The translations under genes were made by a program, and so were the position numbers. From assembly GCA_951813515.1 (NCBI GenBank), contig OX638346.1, forward strand, positions 1,295,617 to 1,359,616: a stretch of DNA of 64,000 nucleotides, read 5' to 3'. The notes beneath the pieces are model-generated. The model made no database searches and had not been told where the DNA came from. It saw nothing but the letters and a program-made list of their open reading frames with translations. This document shows, in pieces, positions 17,230 through 25,834 of this stretch. The DNA comes from an uncultured Pseudomonadales bacterium (GTDB taxonomy: Bacteria > Pseudomonadota > Gammaproteobacteria > Pseudomonadales > Azotimanducaceae). The stretch's first letter is position 1, and each line of letters opens with the position of its first letter.

Positions 17230-17655
17230 GTGAACGAATCCACCAGGTACGATTTCTGCAGCCACGATTGGATCGCCGTTGCGCGCGGGTTCATAGAACA
17301 ACAGGCCGAGGGTGCCGACCTGACCGGGATCAGCGTCACGTTCAACGAAGTCTTCACCGATCCTCCCGCCCATCTCGACCCCGAAGGTCTCGGCAAGATC
17401 GGCTGGTATCTGCGCATAGCTGACAACCGCATCGACGTCCGCCCCGGCGTCCTAGCAGAAGCCGACGTGCGCGCGACCGTCGACTATCAGACCGTGCTGC
17501 CGGCGGCCCGACGACTGTCGACCGACCCGCCGCTGGACGAGGAAACGCAGAAGGCGCTCGCGGCCAGCATTCAGCGCGAGGGCGACGCGTCGGTCCTGAG
17601 CGGCCTCAAGTGGCTCTCAGGCCTGCACGACGTGCTGGCGATCAGGACACTGTAA
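17230..17655 (+). CDS. Small SCP-2-like domain protein
   Basis: 141 residues from a GTG start at 17230 with GGAGAAGGAG upstream. The pattern ...GKIGWYLRIADNRIDVRPGVLAEADVRATVDYQTVLPAARR resembles the SCP-2 sterol-carrier fold (the LRI...VRPG...ADVRATVDY strand order), but the match is weak and it could belong to another small alpha/beta family. It is divergent from the DUF3604 gene and is followed 46 bp later by an HTH protein. Confidence 0.5.
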   Translation: MNESTRYDFCSHDWIAVARGFIEQQAEGADLTGISVTFNEVFTDPPAHLDPEGLGKIGWYLRIADNRIDVRPGVLAEADVRATVDYQTVLPAARRLSTDPPLDEETQKALAASIQREGDASVLSGLKWLSGLHDVLAIRTL

Positions 17656-17701
17656 CCGGGTCCATTCGCGCTTGCGCCATCTTTGGTAGGAGACGCAAAC
17701 C

Positions 17702-17983
17702 ATGACCACCTTTGGTGACGATCTCGTCCGATCGCTCGACGAGGCACTCGAGCATGCGAAGGGCAAGGGTCCTGCCATTGTGCATCCCGCCCTCTCGCCA
17801 CGTGCGGTGCGGGAAGCCGTCCACCTCACCCAAACCCAAATGGCGCCTCTGGTTGGCATGAGCCCGTCAGGCTATCGAAAGTGGGAACAGGGCACTCGCC
17901 GCGTTAGCGGGCCCGCTGCCGCATTGCTTGAGGTGATTCGAAAGGAGCCGGACGCTGTCAGACGCGCCCTGTTGTCCTCTTAG
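17702..17983 (+). CDS. HTH protein of the NadS/HigA-like antitoxin type
   Basis: 93 residues after an AGGAG Shine-Dalgarno. Residues 33-85 (SPRAVREAVHLTQTQMAPLVGMSPSGYRKWEQGTRRVSGPAAALLEVI) form an XRE-type helix-turn-helix with the WEQGxRxxxGPAxxLL ending seen in NadS and other RelE-partner antitoxins. The gene immediately upstream is not a RelE/HigB toxin, so this appears to be an orphan antitoxin-like regulator. Confidence 0.72.
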   Translation: MTTFGDDLVRSLDEALEHAKGKGPAIVHPALSPRAVREAVHLTQTQMAPLVGMSPSGYRKWEQGTRRVSGPAAALLEVIRKEPDAVRRALLSS

Positions 17984-18047
17984 CGTCCTTTCCGCTCCCC
18001 AGTGGGCTTTAAGGCGTCAATCACAGAAACACGATGAATTGCAGCCG

Positions 18048-19151
18048 TCAAAGCGAATCCAGGTCGACCCACTCTCCGGTTCGCGATGACTCGTAGATGC
18101 CCATGATCGTCTTGATGGTCCCGATGTTGTCACGACCGCTGCTGATGGGCTCTTCGCCGGTGCGGCAGCAATCCGCGAAGTGCAGTATCTCGTTGATGAA
18201 GCCGTTGGCGGTCGGGAGATCTTCGGGGTCGGTGGCGATCGGGTCGAATTGCGGATTCTGCACCGTCGACATGTCGGGATTGTCCTCCCTGAGACGGTAA
18301 AGGATGTCCCCGAAATGGGGTATCGCCCCTATCTCCCGCTGTTCCGCCGTCGGCCTGGTCGAGACGATCGTGCCGCTGGAACCGAATATCTGGTACGACG
18401 AGCCTTCCGGCGCCAGGTAGGTGGTTCCGTTGGCGAACAGGTTGCCGACGGCGCCGCTCTCGAACTCAAGGGTTGCCGAGGCCATGTCTTCGGCACCGTT
18501 CAGCATGTGCGGCTGGATCGACTGGCAGATGCCGCTCACCCGCGTCACGTCTCCGACGTAGTAACGCAGCAGGTCGATGTGGTGCACGCTGACCATCATG
18601 AGAATGCCGCCGCCGGCCACCGCCTTGTCTCGCCCCCAGTTGCTTATGCCGTGAGTGCGTATCCTCGGGCGGCCGCCGCCCTGGATCGCATGCGTCTTGA
18701 CCGCCTGGACCGTGCCCAACGCGCCTTCGTCAAGCATGCGCTTCACCGCCTTCGCCTCCAGAGTATGCCGCAGGTGCTGGGCGACCATCAGCGTCACCCC
18801 GGCCTTGTCGGCGGCTGCGATCATCTGCCGGCATTCGTCGAGCGAGATCGCCATCGGCTTCTCGGTGATCGCGTGCTTGCCCGCTTCGGCCGCGGCGATG
18901 GCTAACGGTGCGTGCGCGTTGTGCGCCGTGCAGATGTCCACGGCATCGATGTCCGCCTCGCGCAGCATCTTCCCGAAGTCCGTGTAGATCGCGTCGACCT
19001 GGTTCCGCTTCCCGAACTCGATCACGGCGTCCTCAACGATGTCGCATGCGGCCGTAAGCTGGACCTGGTCGGGAAACTGCTGGTACGCGGGCAGGTGACG
19101 GCGGGAAATGCCTCCCGTCCCGACCAGTCCCACCTTTAGTGGCTTCGCCAT
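18048..19151 (-). CDS. Gfo/Idh/MocA family oxidoreductase
   Basis: 367 residues. The N-terminal Rossmann motif is VGLVGTGGISRRHLPAY, followed by the family signature ITEKPMAISLDECR (catalytic Lys of EKP) at about 97-110. The C-terminal domain contains GGGILMMVSVHHIDLLRYYVG, with the HxxD pattern of the active site. These NAD(P)-dependent enzymes act on sugars, inositols or related polyols; the substrate here is unknown. It lies downstream of a CoA transferase gene on the same strand with an 80-bp gap. Confidence 0.87.
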   Translation of the reverse strand: MAKPLKVGLVGTGGISRRHLPAYQQFPDQVQLTAACDIVEDAVIEFGKRNQVDAIYTDFGKMLREADIDAVDICTAHNAHAPLAIAAAEAGKHAITEKPMAISLDECRQMIAAADKAGVTLMVAQHLRHTLEAKAVKRMLDEGALGTVQAVKTHAIQGGGRPRIRTHGISNWGRDKAVAGGGILMMVSVHHIDLLRYYVGDVTRVSGICQSIQPHMLNGAEDMASATLEFESGAVGNLFANGTTYLAPEGSSYQIFGSSGTIVSTRPTAEQREIGAIPHFGDILYRLREDNPDMSTVQNPQFDPIATDPEDLPTANGFINEILHFADCCRTGEEPISSGRDNIGTIKTIMGIYESSRTGEWVDLDSL

Positions 19152-19231
19152 GGCTTTCGGCTCCTCAGTTACCCTTGGTCAAGGAAGAAGCATAGCTGAA
19201 TCGCGTATCGCTTAATCCGGTTGGGAGTTAC

Positions 19232-21478
19232 TCATCCGGGCGGACGGTCGACGAGAACGCCCTCGCGTTGCAAACGTACCGTCTCCTCGGCGTCAAAGCC
19301 GAGCCAATCCTTGAGCACCTGCCGATTGTGTTCTCCCAGACGCGGCGCGACGTGCCAGTACGACCGCTCGAAATCGCCGTCGATGACGACCGGCGAACCC
19401 GGCATCGGCGTCGACGGCAGATCCTCGCGTTCGAGCCGAACGAAAAAGCACCGAGCGGACACCTGGGGATCGACCAGCAAGTCCGGCGCAATGTTCACAG
19501 GACCCGCCGCGATTCCCGCCGCCTGCAGGCGTTCGGTGAGATCGTGCTTGTCGTGGTCCGACGCATCGCCGTCGAGGATTCTCTCCAGAGTCGCGCGTTC
19601 GGCTTCGGTTTTGCACGTCACAGCGATCCACTCATCCTCGCCCCGTGCCCGCAGCACGTCGGAAAAGGGATGCGCGGGATGGGCGTTCCCTATCGGTTGG
19701 GGGTTCCCGCCAAGCTGCCTCTCGACCAGGAATTCGCCCATAAGGCTCACCCCGGACTCATGCATGGAACGTTCGACGAACGCACCCCTTCCGGTGGCTT
19801 CCCGCCGGATGAGCGCCGTCACGACCGCGGCCGCCGCGGTCACGCCCCCAATCGGGTCCGGCAGCGCGACAGCGGTGTTCCGCGGTTCGGCGGGCGAATA
19901 GCCCATGACCGCGTTGAGGCCGGTCATCGCTTCGACGGAAGGGCCATACGCGACCCTGTCGCTATAGGGCCCCGTACGTCCGTACCCGGGCATGGACACG
20001 TAGATGATCTTCTCGTTGGCTGCGCGGAGTACGTCATAGCCGAGGTTCAGCGCCGGCATCGACCGGGCGCTGAAGTTCTCGATCACCACGTCGGCTACCC
20101 GAACGAGGTCCAGAAAAACCCGATGCCCTTCGGGCTTCTTGAGGTCGATGGCGAGGCTCTTCTTGTTTCGGTTCAGTTTCAAGAACGTGCCCTGCCTGTT
20201 CCAGGGGTCTTCGCCCTTCTCGCCCCCGGGGTAGTTGCCCGCGCCCGGAGTCCCCGAAACGCCTCCGCGTCCCATCGGCCTTTCGACCTTCACGACGTCC
20301 GCGCCGAGATCGCCGAGGATGCGCGTGCCGAGCGGCCCCGCCCAGACATGCGTCAGATCCAGAATGCGAACGCCCGCCAAGGGTGGCGTAGCGTCAGGGA
20401 TCAGTCCATCTTCGCGAGCTATCGCCGAGTTGCGCCCTTCAGTTCCGCCGGCTTTCGCGGCTTCGACGGGTTCCCAATCGCGTCCGCCGGAGCGCTCGTC
20501 ACGGAACCGGAACCCCAGGGACGGCACGCGGACTCCTTCAACGGTGCGCCAGAACTCACGCTCCGAGAGGTGCGGATCCACCAGCACTTCGTCCAGACCC
20601 TTGAGGGCACCCGTCGGGACGCGCGCCAGTTCCCCCAGGCGTTGAATTTCCGCCCTGGTCTTTTGCCCCAGGACCTCGACGATAATCTCGTCCAGCGCCT
20701 CCTGGTTCTCGTTGCGCGCCGGGCCGGTGGCGAAGCGCGGATCGTGCTCCAGTTCCGGCCGTCCCAGCATCCGCGCAAAAGCACCCCAGAAACGATGCGT
20801 CGCGGTGATGTGAAACCACCCGTCCGCGCATGGGAACAGGTTGGCGGGGTACAGGACACCGTAATTCGAGCCGTGGCGCGTGCGCACCCTGCCGCTGCAG
20901 GTCCACATCACCGTCGTCATCTGCGACAGCGACAGCAATGTCTCCAGCATGCTGATGTCGATCGACCGTCGCGGGGATCCACGGGATCTATCGATGGCGT
21001 GCAGACAGGCGGAAGCGGAGATGTATCCGTATTGTCCCGACTGGTACTCGGTGTAGTGGCCCGGCAGGGTCAAGGGCGCGGCGCCCGGGTCTCCCATCAG
21101 GTACGTCTGCCCGGCCATGGCCTGCAGGGCGGACGCGCTGGCATGCCATTGACGCCGGGGGCCGGTCATGCCGAAGGGCGTGATGGCGACGCGAATGCCG
21201 TCCAGCGATTCCCAGCCGAGGGTTTCGAGTTGGTCCGGCATCCCCTCCGCAATCACCACGTCCGCCTCCGCCGCGAGACGCCGAAGCGCATGAGCATCCG
21301 TGAAGTTCACGCGCCGCTTCCCGGTGTGCAGGAAGATCTCCATGGCACGCTCCGACACCCAGGCGTCCGTCACCGGCGGGATGGCGCCTTCGACACGAAC
21401 GACCTCGGCGCCCCCATGGACAAACATGCGCCCGCAGAACCCCGCCGCGAATCCCCCAAGCTCCAATACCGTGGTCAT
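19232..21478 (-). CDS. Tandem-domain CaiB/BaiF (class III) CoA transferase
   Basis: 748 residues from ATG 21478. Two family III CoA-transferase domains are fused: residues about 1-355 (VLELGGFAAGFCGRMFVHGGAEVVRVE) and about 370-740 (ILDLTHVWAGPLGTRILGDLGADVVKVERP). Usual single-domain members are about 400 residues and form interlocked dimers. Domain 2 keeps an Asp in LPDPIGGVTAA at the expected catalytic place; the matching part of domain 1 reads YTEYQSG, so its activity is doubtful. It transfers CoA between carboxylic acids; partners unknown. Confidence 0.85.
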   Translation of the reverse strand: MTTVLELGGFAAGFCGRMFVHGGAEVVRVEGAIPPVTDAWVSERAMEIFLHTGKRRVNFTDAHALRRLAAEADVVIAEGMPDQLETLGWESLDGIRVAITPFGMTGPRRQWHASASALQAMAGQTYLMGDPGAAPLTLPGHYTEYQSGQYGYISASACLHAIDRSRGSPRRSIDISMLETLLSLSQMTTVMWTCSGRVRTRHGSNYGVLYPANLFPCADGWFHITATHRFWGAFARMLGRPELEHDPRFATGPARNENQEALDEIIVEVLGQKTRAEIQRLGELARVPTGALKGLDEVLVDPHLSEREFWRTVEGVRVPSLGFRFRDERSGGRDWEPVEAAKAGGTEGRNSAIAREDGLIPDATPPLAGVRILDLTHVWAGPLGTRILGDLGADVVKVERPMGRGGVSGTPGAGNYPGGEKGEDPWNRQGTFLKLNRNKKSLAIDLKKPEGHRVFLDLVRVADVVIENFSARSMPALNLGYDVLRAANEKIIYVSMPGYGRTGPYSDRVAYGPSVEAMTGLNAVMGYSPAEPRNTAVALPDPIGGVTAAAAVVTALIRREATGRGAFVERSMHESGVSLMGEFLVERQLGGNPQPIGNAHPAHPFSDVLRARGEDEWIAVTCKTEAERATLERILDGDASDHDKHDLTERLQAAGIAAGPVNIAPDLLVDPQVSARCFFVRLEREDLPSTPMPGSPVVIDGDFERSYWHVAPRLGEHNRQVLKDWLGFDAEETVRLQREGVLVDRPPG

Positions 21479-21532
21479 GCGCCCACGCACATCGCTGCGT
21501 TCACGGCCATGGAGCAAGCAACCATCGCCTGA

Positions 21533-21673
21533 CTAACGGGGCAGCGGTGGAGGAACCAACACTTCCACCGTTTCTCCGACGGTCGAGATGACGACCCATT
21601 TCCCAAGGCGGGTGTTTACACCTTCTGCTGCGAACATCTCGATGGGGACAACGAAAACAAACGATACGTTCAT
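21533..21673 (-). CDS. Possible 46-residue protein, unknown
   Basis: The reverse strand reads MNVSFVFVVPIEMFAAEGVN, then a Val/Pro-rich tail ending PPPLPR, from ATG 21673. A weak GAGAA precedes the start. It ends 55 bp upstream of the CoA transferase start. No family recognised; it may be a chance frame. Confidence 0.25.
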   Translation of the reverse strand: MNVSFVFVVPIEMFAAEGVNTRLGKWVVISTVGETVEVLVPPPLPR

Positions 21674-21766
21674 TTCTCAGGGCGCCAAGAACGGATAAGG
21701 CATTATCCTTTCTTTTCTTCGGTGAATCCCGCCAAGTCGATGACTACGCCCATGTCGGCGCAGGGA

Positions 21767-22285
21767 TCACATCAGCGCAAGTACGGTGTCGATAGTGGTC
21801 TGCGGGAGATCGCTTACCGACTTCAGGCGTCGCTTCAGGATGTCACGATCCACCAGATCTCTCTCAAGCAGAGCCCGGCAGAATGCTCTGTCCTTCTCCC
21901 GATTGGCAACAGCTTTCGATACCCAGAGATCGTGGATATCGAGACACAGCGCCCGGACACCGCTGGTGGCCGGCGACTCGTAGCTGACCAGTCTGCGGCG
22001 CCAACCAGACGGCAGCACGGCCGTGCCCGGTGTCACGCCCCGCGCGTAGTAGCCAAAGGCCTCCTGAAACATCGAAAGTTCGCCAATTGAGCCGTCAATG
22101 AGGTCGGCCATTGATCCATCGTCATCCTCGACCGCGGAGATGTCGACTTCGATCGAGTGTTCCGCCTCAGGTATCTGTTCGTCAACGGACCCATGGACCG
22201 CCTGGCTGCCGATTACCAGAACCTCATCGACGCCGAGAATGGCACCCGCTGCCCGGATGGCGTGTTCGAACTGCGTTCGGTTCAT
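21767..22285 (-). CDS. Nucleotidyltransferase-fold protein (DUF6036-like), likely partner of the upstream HTH gene
   Basis: 172 residues from ATG 22285. The start MNRTQFEHAIRAAGAILGVDEVLVIGSQAVHGSV has the GSQA(V/I) strand-turn of nucleotidyltransferase-like domains; an acidic EVDISAVEDD follows, and VRALCLDIHDLWVSKAVANREKDRAFCRALLERDLVD resembles the C-terminal helix block of DUF6036/AbiEii-like proteins. The start overlaps the stop of the XRE gene by 4 bp. This gene order is typical of toxin-antitoxin modules of the nucleotidyltransferase type. Function is inferred from fold and arrangement. Confidence 0.7.
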   Translation of the reverse strand: MNRTQFEHAIRAAGAILGVDEVLVIGSQAVHGSVDEQIPEAEHSIEVDISAVEDDDGSMADLIDGSIGELSMFQEAFGYYARGVTPGTAVLPSGWRRRLVSYESPATSGVRALCLDIHDLWVSKAVANREKDRAFCRALLERDLVDRDILKRRLKSVSDLPQTTIDTVLALM

Positions 22286-22782
22286 GCCGCCATCCCTGAT
22301 CGAAAGTCCGCCAGCACCCGTCGTCGTTCGGCGGCGGAAAGTAGCCCTGAAAACGGGGATACCTGCCGCATATCGCGGGCCAGTTCGCTGATATCCATAA
22401 TCTGATCCTTCATCATCCTTGGCGGAAGATTCAGCCAGGCGGACCACAAGGACAACAGGTGCCCAGCATGCGGATGCAAGGTCTGGAGCCGTTTCAGGTT
22501 TTTGCGCGCTTTTTCCAGCACCGGTCCTGGATTCCACGCCAATCGTTCGGCGATGACCTGGTGGTAAGCCAGGCTGCGTCGATCTTCGCGCGTCAGTGCT
22601 GCCACGAACCGGATTTCCAGCTCCAGACCGAGTACGGTGGCCAGCCTGCGAACCGTTCTAAGCGTGGGAGACTTCGACCCGGATTCATAGGCAGCAATGG
22701 TCGACTGCGAAGTGGCACCCATTGCGGCCAGTTGGGCTTGGGTTAACTGAACCTGATGTCTCAGCTGGCGAATGATGTTCAC
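22282..22782 (-). CDS. XRE-family HTH regulator, predicted antitoxin partner
   Basis: 166 residues from a GTG at 22782; later Met codons would remove the helix-turn-helix. Residues 1-60 (RQLRHQVQLTQAQLAAMGATSQSTIAAYESGSKSPTLRTVRRLATVLGLEL) are a classic XRE domain. The remaining 100 residues form a helical domain that I do not recognise. There is no Shine-Dalgarno; the mRNA could be leaderless. A perfect palindrome ends 8 bp before the start, fitting autoregulation. It overlaps the nucleotidyltransferase gene. Confidence 0.75.
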   Translation of the reverse strand: MNIIRQLRHQVQLTQAQLAAMGATSQSTIAAYESGSKSPTLRTVRRLATVLGLELEIRFVAALTREDRRSLAYHQVIAERLAWNPGPVLEKARKNLKRLQTLHPHAGHLLSLWSAWLNLPPRMMKDQIMDISELARDMRQVSPFSGLLSAAERRRVLADFRSGMAA

Positions 22783-22790
22783 GACAAAAA

Positions 22791-22810
22791 ATATATCCCA
22801 TCGGATATAT
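22791..22810. promoter_or_regulatory. Perfect operator palindrome of the XRE/nucleotidyltransferase pair
   Basis: ATATATCC-CATC-GGATATAT has perfect 8-bp arms immediately upstream of the XRE start codon. It could bind the XRE protein across its own promoter. On the reverse strand the palindrome is followed by six T residues, so a weak terminator-like structure is an alternative reading. Confidence 0.6.
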
Positions 22811-22817
22811 CTTGGCC

Positions 22818-22910
22818 ACTCGCATGGAACAAACGCTTACGGGAGCGCCAGCGACCGGAAGCGGTTGTTGCATGGACGACGAGCTGGGCCGGGCCACGGG
22901 CGGGGCCGGA
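22818..22910 (+). repeat. REP-like inverted-repeat element, copy C
   Basis: CATGGAACAA (22823-22832) and TTGTTGCATG (22865-22874) flank GGGAGCGCCAGCGACCG, then ACGACGAGC..GGGCCGGGCCACGGGCG. It matches the reverse complement of copy A at 14036-14148 with about one change in five. It occupies the gyrA upstream spacer; the remaining 22911-23166 shows no gene. Confidence 0.65.
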
Positions 22911-23166
22911 CCGGACGGGAGCCTGCACGCAGAGGAGCGAGGCGCAGGCCGATTATTCTGACACGCCCTCCCCGCACGGGGTTGCCTCCCTGCGACGGGC
23001 GCCGCATGACGAGGACAGACCAGGACTTCGCCCGTAACCGCCGGCAACTTTTGCGGGGAACGCCACGGGTCGCACGACCCCACAAAACCGCTCCGAAACG
23101 CCCGGCCGAGCAGCCGTTCGTGATAAAATTCGGACCCAATCCCATTGGTTAGACGACGCCACCCCT

Positions 23167-25791
23167 ATGTCCGATTCCGGGCCCGATACGACTGGCAGTA
23201 GCGGCCAGGTACGCGGTCGAGAAATCCTGCCGGTCAACATCGAAGACGAGCTCCGGCAGTCCTATCTCGACTACGCCATGAGCGTGATCGTCGGACGCGC
23301 TCTTCCTGACGTTCGCGACGGTCTGAAACCCGTGCACAAGCGCGTGTTGTTCGCCATGAACGAAATGAATAACACCTTCAATCGGCCGTACATGAAGTCG
23401 GCGCGCGTGAGCGGCGAAGTCATGGGCAAGTACCATCCACACGGGGAAGCCGCGATCTACGACACGATCGTGCGCATGGCGCAGGACTTCTCCATGCGCT
23501 ACGAACTCGTCGACGGCCAGGGCAACTTCGGCTCCATCGACGGTGACCCGCCGGCAGCCGCCCGCTATACGGAGGTGCGCATGGCCAAGTTCGCTTCCGA
23601 ACTGCTGGCCGACCTGCAGATGGACACCGTCGACTTCGTCCAGAACTACGACGAGACGCTGACCATGCCCGAGGTGCTTCCCGCCAGGGTCCCCAACCTG
23701 TTGCTGAACGGCGCTTCGGGCATCGCGGTCGGCCTCGCAACCAACATACCGCCGCACAATCTTCGCGAAGTGGTCGACGCCTGCATCATGTTGATCGACG
23801 CGCCGGAAACCACCGTCGACGGCCTGATGGAAAAGATCCAGGGACCGGACTTCCCCACGGCCGGCATCATCAATGGCCGCGCGGGCATCGTGCAGGCCTA
23901 TCGCACCGGCCGGGGCCGCATCAAGGTTCGTGCGCGCGCCGAGGTTCAGCACGACGAGGGCTCGAACAAGGACACCATCGTCATCACCGAGATTCCCTAC
24001 CAGCTCAACAAGTCGCGCCTGCTGGAGAAGATCGCCGACCTCGTGCGCCAGAAGAGGATAGAAGGCATCACCGAACTGCGCGACGAGTCCGACAAGGATG
24101 GCCTGCGCGTCGTTATCGAGCTCAGACGGGGCGAACAGGGGGAGGTGGTGTTGAACAACCTCTACGCCCAGACCCAGCTTCAGTCCGGCTACGGAATCAA
24201 CTGCGTCGCGCTGGTCAGGGGCCAGCCGAAGCTGCTCGGTCTGAAGGACATGCTCGTCGCCTTTCTCGCGCATCGGCGCGAGGTGGTCATCCGGCGAACC
24301 CTGTTCCTGCTGCGCAGGGCGCGTCGCCGCGGCCACCTGCTGGAAGGCCAAGCCGTGGCCCTTGAGAACATCGACGAAGTGGTGGAGCTGATTCGAAATT
24401 CCGCCACGCCTGCCGCCGCGCGAGTGGAACTGATGGCCAGGCGCTTCAAATCGGATACGGTGGCCGAACTGATCGAGAGGAGCGGCGGCGAAGCATGCCG
24501 TCCGGAGGAACTCGACGCCGCATACGGCTACCACGACGGCGTCTATCTCCTGTCCGCAGAACAGGCCCAGGCGATCCTGGACATGCAGCTTCAGCGCCTG
24601 ACGGCACTGCAGAAGGACCGGCTCCTCGAGGAGTACCTGGAAATCCTGCAGGAGATTTCCCACCTGTTGGAACTCCTCGAGTCGGAGAAGCTGCTGAAGG
24701 ACGTGATTCGCGACGAACTGAATGCGGTGAAAGAAGAGTACGGCGACGAACGCCGCACCGAAATCCGCAGTTCCGAAAGCGACCTGACCGCCGAAGACCT
24801 GATCAACGAAGAGGACATGGTGGTAACGGTCTCCCACGCCGGGTACGCCAAGACGCAGTCCCTGGACGTCTACCAGGCGCAACGGCGCGGCGGCCGCGGC
24901 AAGGCGGCCACCACGGTCAAGGACGAGGATTTCGTCGAACACCTGTTGATCGCCCACTCCCACGAGACGCTCCTGTGCTTCTCGAACCAGGGCAAGGTCT
25001 ACTGGCTGCGAGTGTTCCAGATCCCGCAGGGCAGCCGCGGCGCCAAGGGTCGACCGCTGGTCAACCTGCTCCCGCTGGACAAGGACGAACGCATCACGAC
25101 GCTGCTGCCCATCAAGGACCTGTCCGAGGATACGTTCGTGTTCATGGCCACCGCCTCCGGCAAGGTAAAGAAAACGCCTGCCGAACAGTTTTTCCGTCCC
25201 CGGACAAGCGGGCTCATCGCGCTCGATCTCGAGCCCGGCAACCATCTCGTCGACGTCGCGATCACCGATGGCTATTCCGACGTCATGCTCGTCACAAGCT
25301 CCGGCAACGCCGTGCGCTTCAAGGAGTCGGACGTGCGCGCCATGGGACGAACCGCCAGGGGCGTGCGCGGAGTCCGCCTGCGCAAGGGACAATCCGTGAT
25401 CAAGTTGATCATCCCCAAGGAGAACGGGTTATTGCTCACGGCCAGCGAAAACGGGTTCGGCAAACGCACCCGTATCGATGAGTTCGCCGTCAAGGGCCGT
25501 GGAGGACTCGGCGTTATTGCCATGCAGACCAGTGACCGCAACGGACCCATCATCGGCGCCGCGCAGGTATTCGACGGCGATGAGATCATGTTGATAAGCA
25601 ATCTCGGGACGCTCGTCCGCACGGGTGCCGACGCCGTCCCCACGGTCGGCCGCAATACGCAGGGCGTCAAGCTCATAGCGCTCAGGGAAGACGCCAAGCT
25701 GGTCGGGCTCGAACGCATCGTCGAAACCGAAAATGGCGACGACAATAGCGGCGACGGCGACAGCGGCGATGAAAACGAAGACGACGGGTAA
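23167..25791 (+). CDS. gyrA: DNA gyrase subunit A
   Basis: 874 residues. The breakage-reunion domain contains the catalytic Tyr at Y134 ([10 protein letters not shown]), and the C-terminal beta-pinwheel carries the GyrA box QRRGGRGK (in [13 protein letters not shown]). The protein ends in an acidic Asp/Glu/Gly tail. GyrA with GyrB introduces negative supercoils. In the quinolone-determining loop ([11 protein letters not shown], residues 91-100) the positions equal to E. coli D82 and S83 are Glu94 and Ala95, with Asp99 at position 87. It heads the serC-pheA-hisC-tyrA-cmk-rpsA-ihfB run. Confidence 0.97.
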   Translation: MSDSGPDTTGSSGQVRGREILPVNIEDELRQSYLDYAMSVIVGRALPDVRDGLKPVHKRVLFAMNEMNNTFNRPYMKSARVSGEVMGKYHPHGEAAIYDTIVRMAQDFSMRYELVDGQGNFGSIDGDPPAAARYTEVRMAKFASELLADLQMDTVDFVQNYDETLTMPEVLPARVPNLLLNGASGIAVGLATNIPPHNLREVVDACIMLIDAPETTVDGLMEKIQGPDFPTAGIINGRAGIVQAYRTGRGRIKVRARAEVQHDEGSNKDTIVITEIPYQLNKSRLLEKIADLVRQKRIEGITELRDESDKDGLRVVIELRRGEQGEVVLNNLYAQTQLQSGYGINCVALVRGQPKLLGLKDMLVAFLAHRREVVIRRTLFLLRRARRRGHLLEGQAVALENIDEVVELIRNSATPAAARVELMARRFKSDTVAELIERSGGEACRPEELDAAYGYHDGVYLLSAEQAQAILDMQLQRLTALQKDRLLEEYLEILQEISHLLELLESEKLLKDVIRDELNAVKEEYGDERRTEIRSSESDLTAEDLINEEDMVVTVSHAGYAKTQSLDVYQAQRRGGRGKAATTVKDEDFVEHLLIAHSHETLLCFSNQGKVYWLRVFQIPQGSRGAKGRPLVNLLPLDKDERITTLLPIKDLSEDTFVFMATASGKVKKTPAEQFFRPRTSGLIALDLEPGNHLVDVAITDGYSDVMLVTSSGNAVRFKESDVRAMGRTARGVRGVRLRKGQSVIKLIIPKENGLLLTASENGFGKRTRIDEFAVKGRGGLGVIAMQTSDRNGPIIGAAQVFDGDEIMLISNLGTLVRTGADAVPTVGRNTQGVKLIALREDAKLVGLERIVETENGDDNSGDGDSGDENEDDG

Positions 25792-25800
25792 CCGTCGCGA

Positions 25801-25833
25801 CAACGACAAGGCAACGACAAGACAACGACAAAC
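25801..25833 (+). repeat. Three 11-bp direct repeats in front of serC
   Basis: CAACGACAAG repeats with an 11-bp period at 25801, 25812 and 25823, ending two bases before the serC GTG. It fills the gyrA-serC spacer where a Shine-Dalgarno would be expected. Confidence 0.6.
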
Positions 25834-25834
25834 A

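Noticed and set aside
19268..21532. 754-codon rightward frame opposite the CoA transferase
   Set aside because: Antisense shadow; no motif.
22791..22830. Rho-independent terminator at the ATATATCC/GGATATAT palindrome
   Set aside because: The stem is AT-rich and is followed immediately by the XRE start codon; an operator is the better explanation.
23149..25392. Long reverse open frame opposite gyrA
   Set aside because: Shadow of gyrA; composition is Val/Gly/Asp-rich with no domain.
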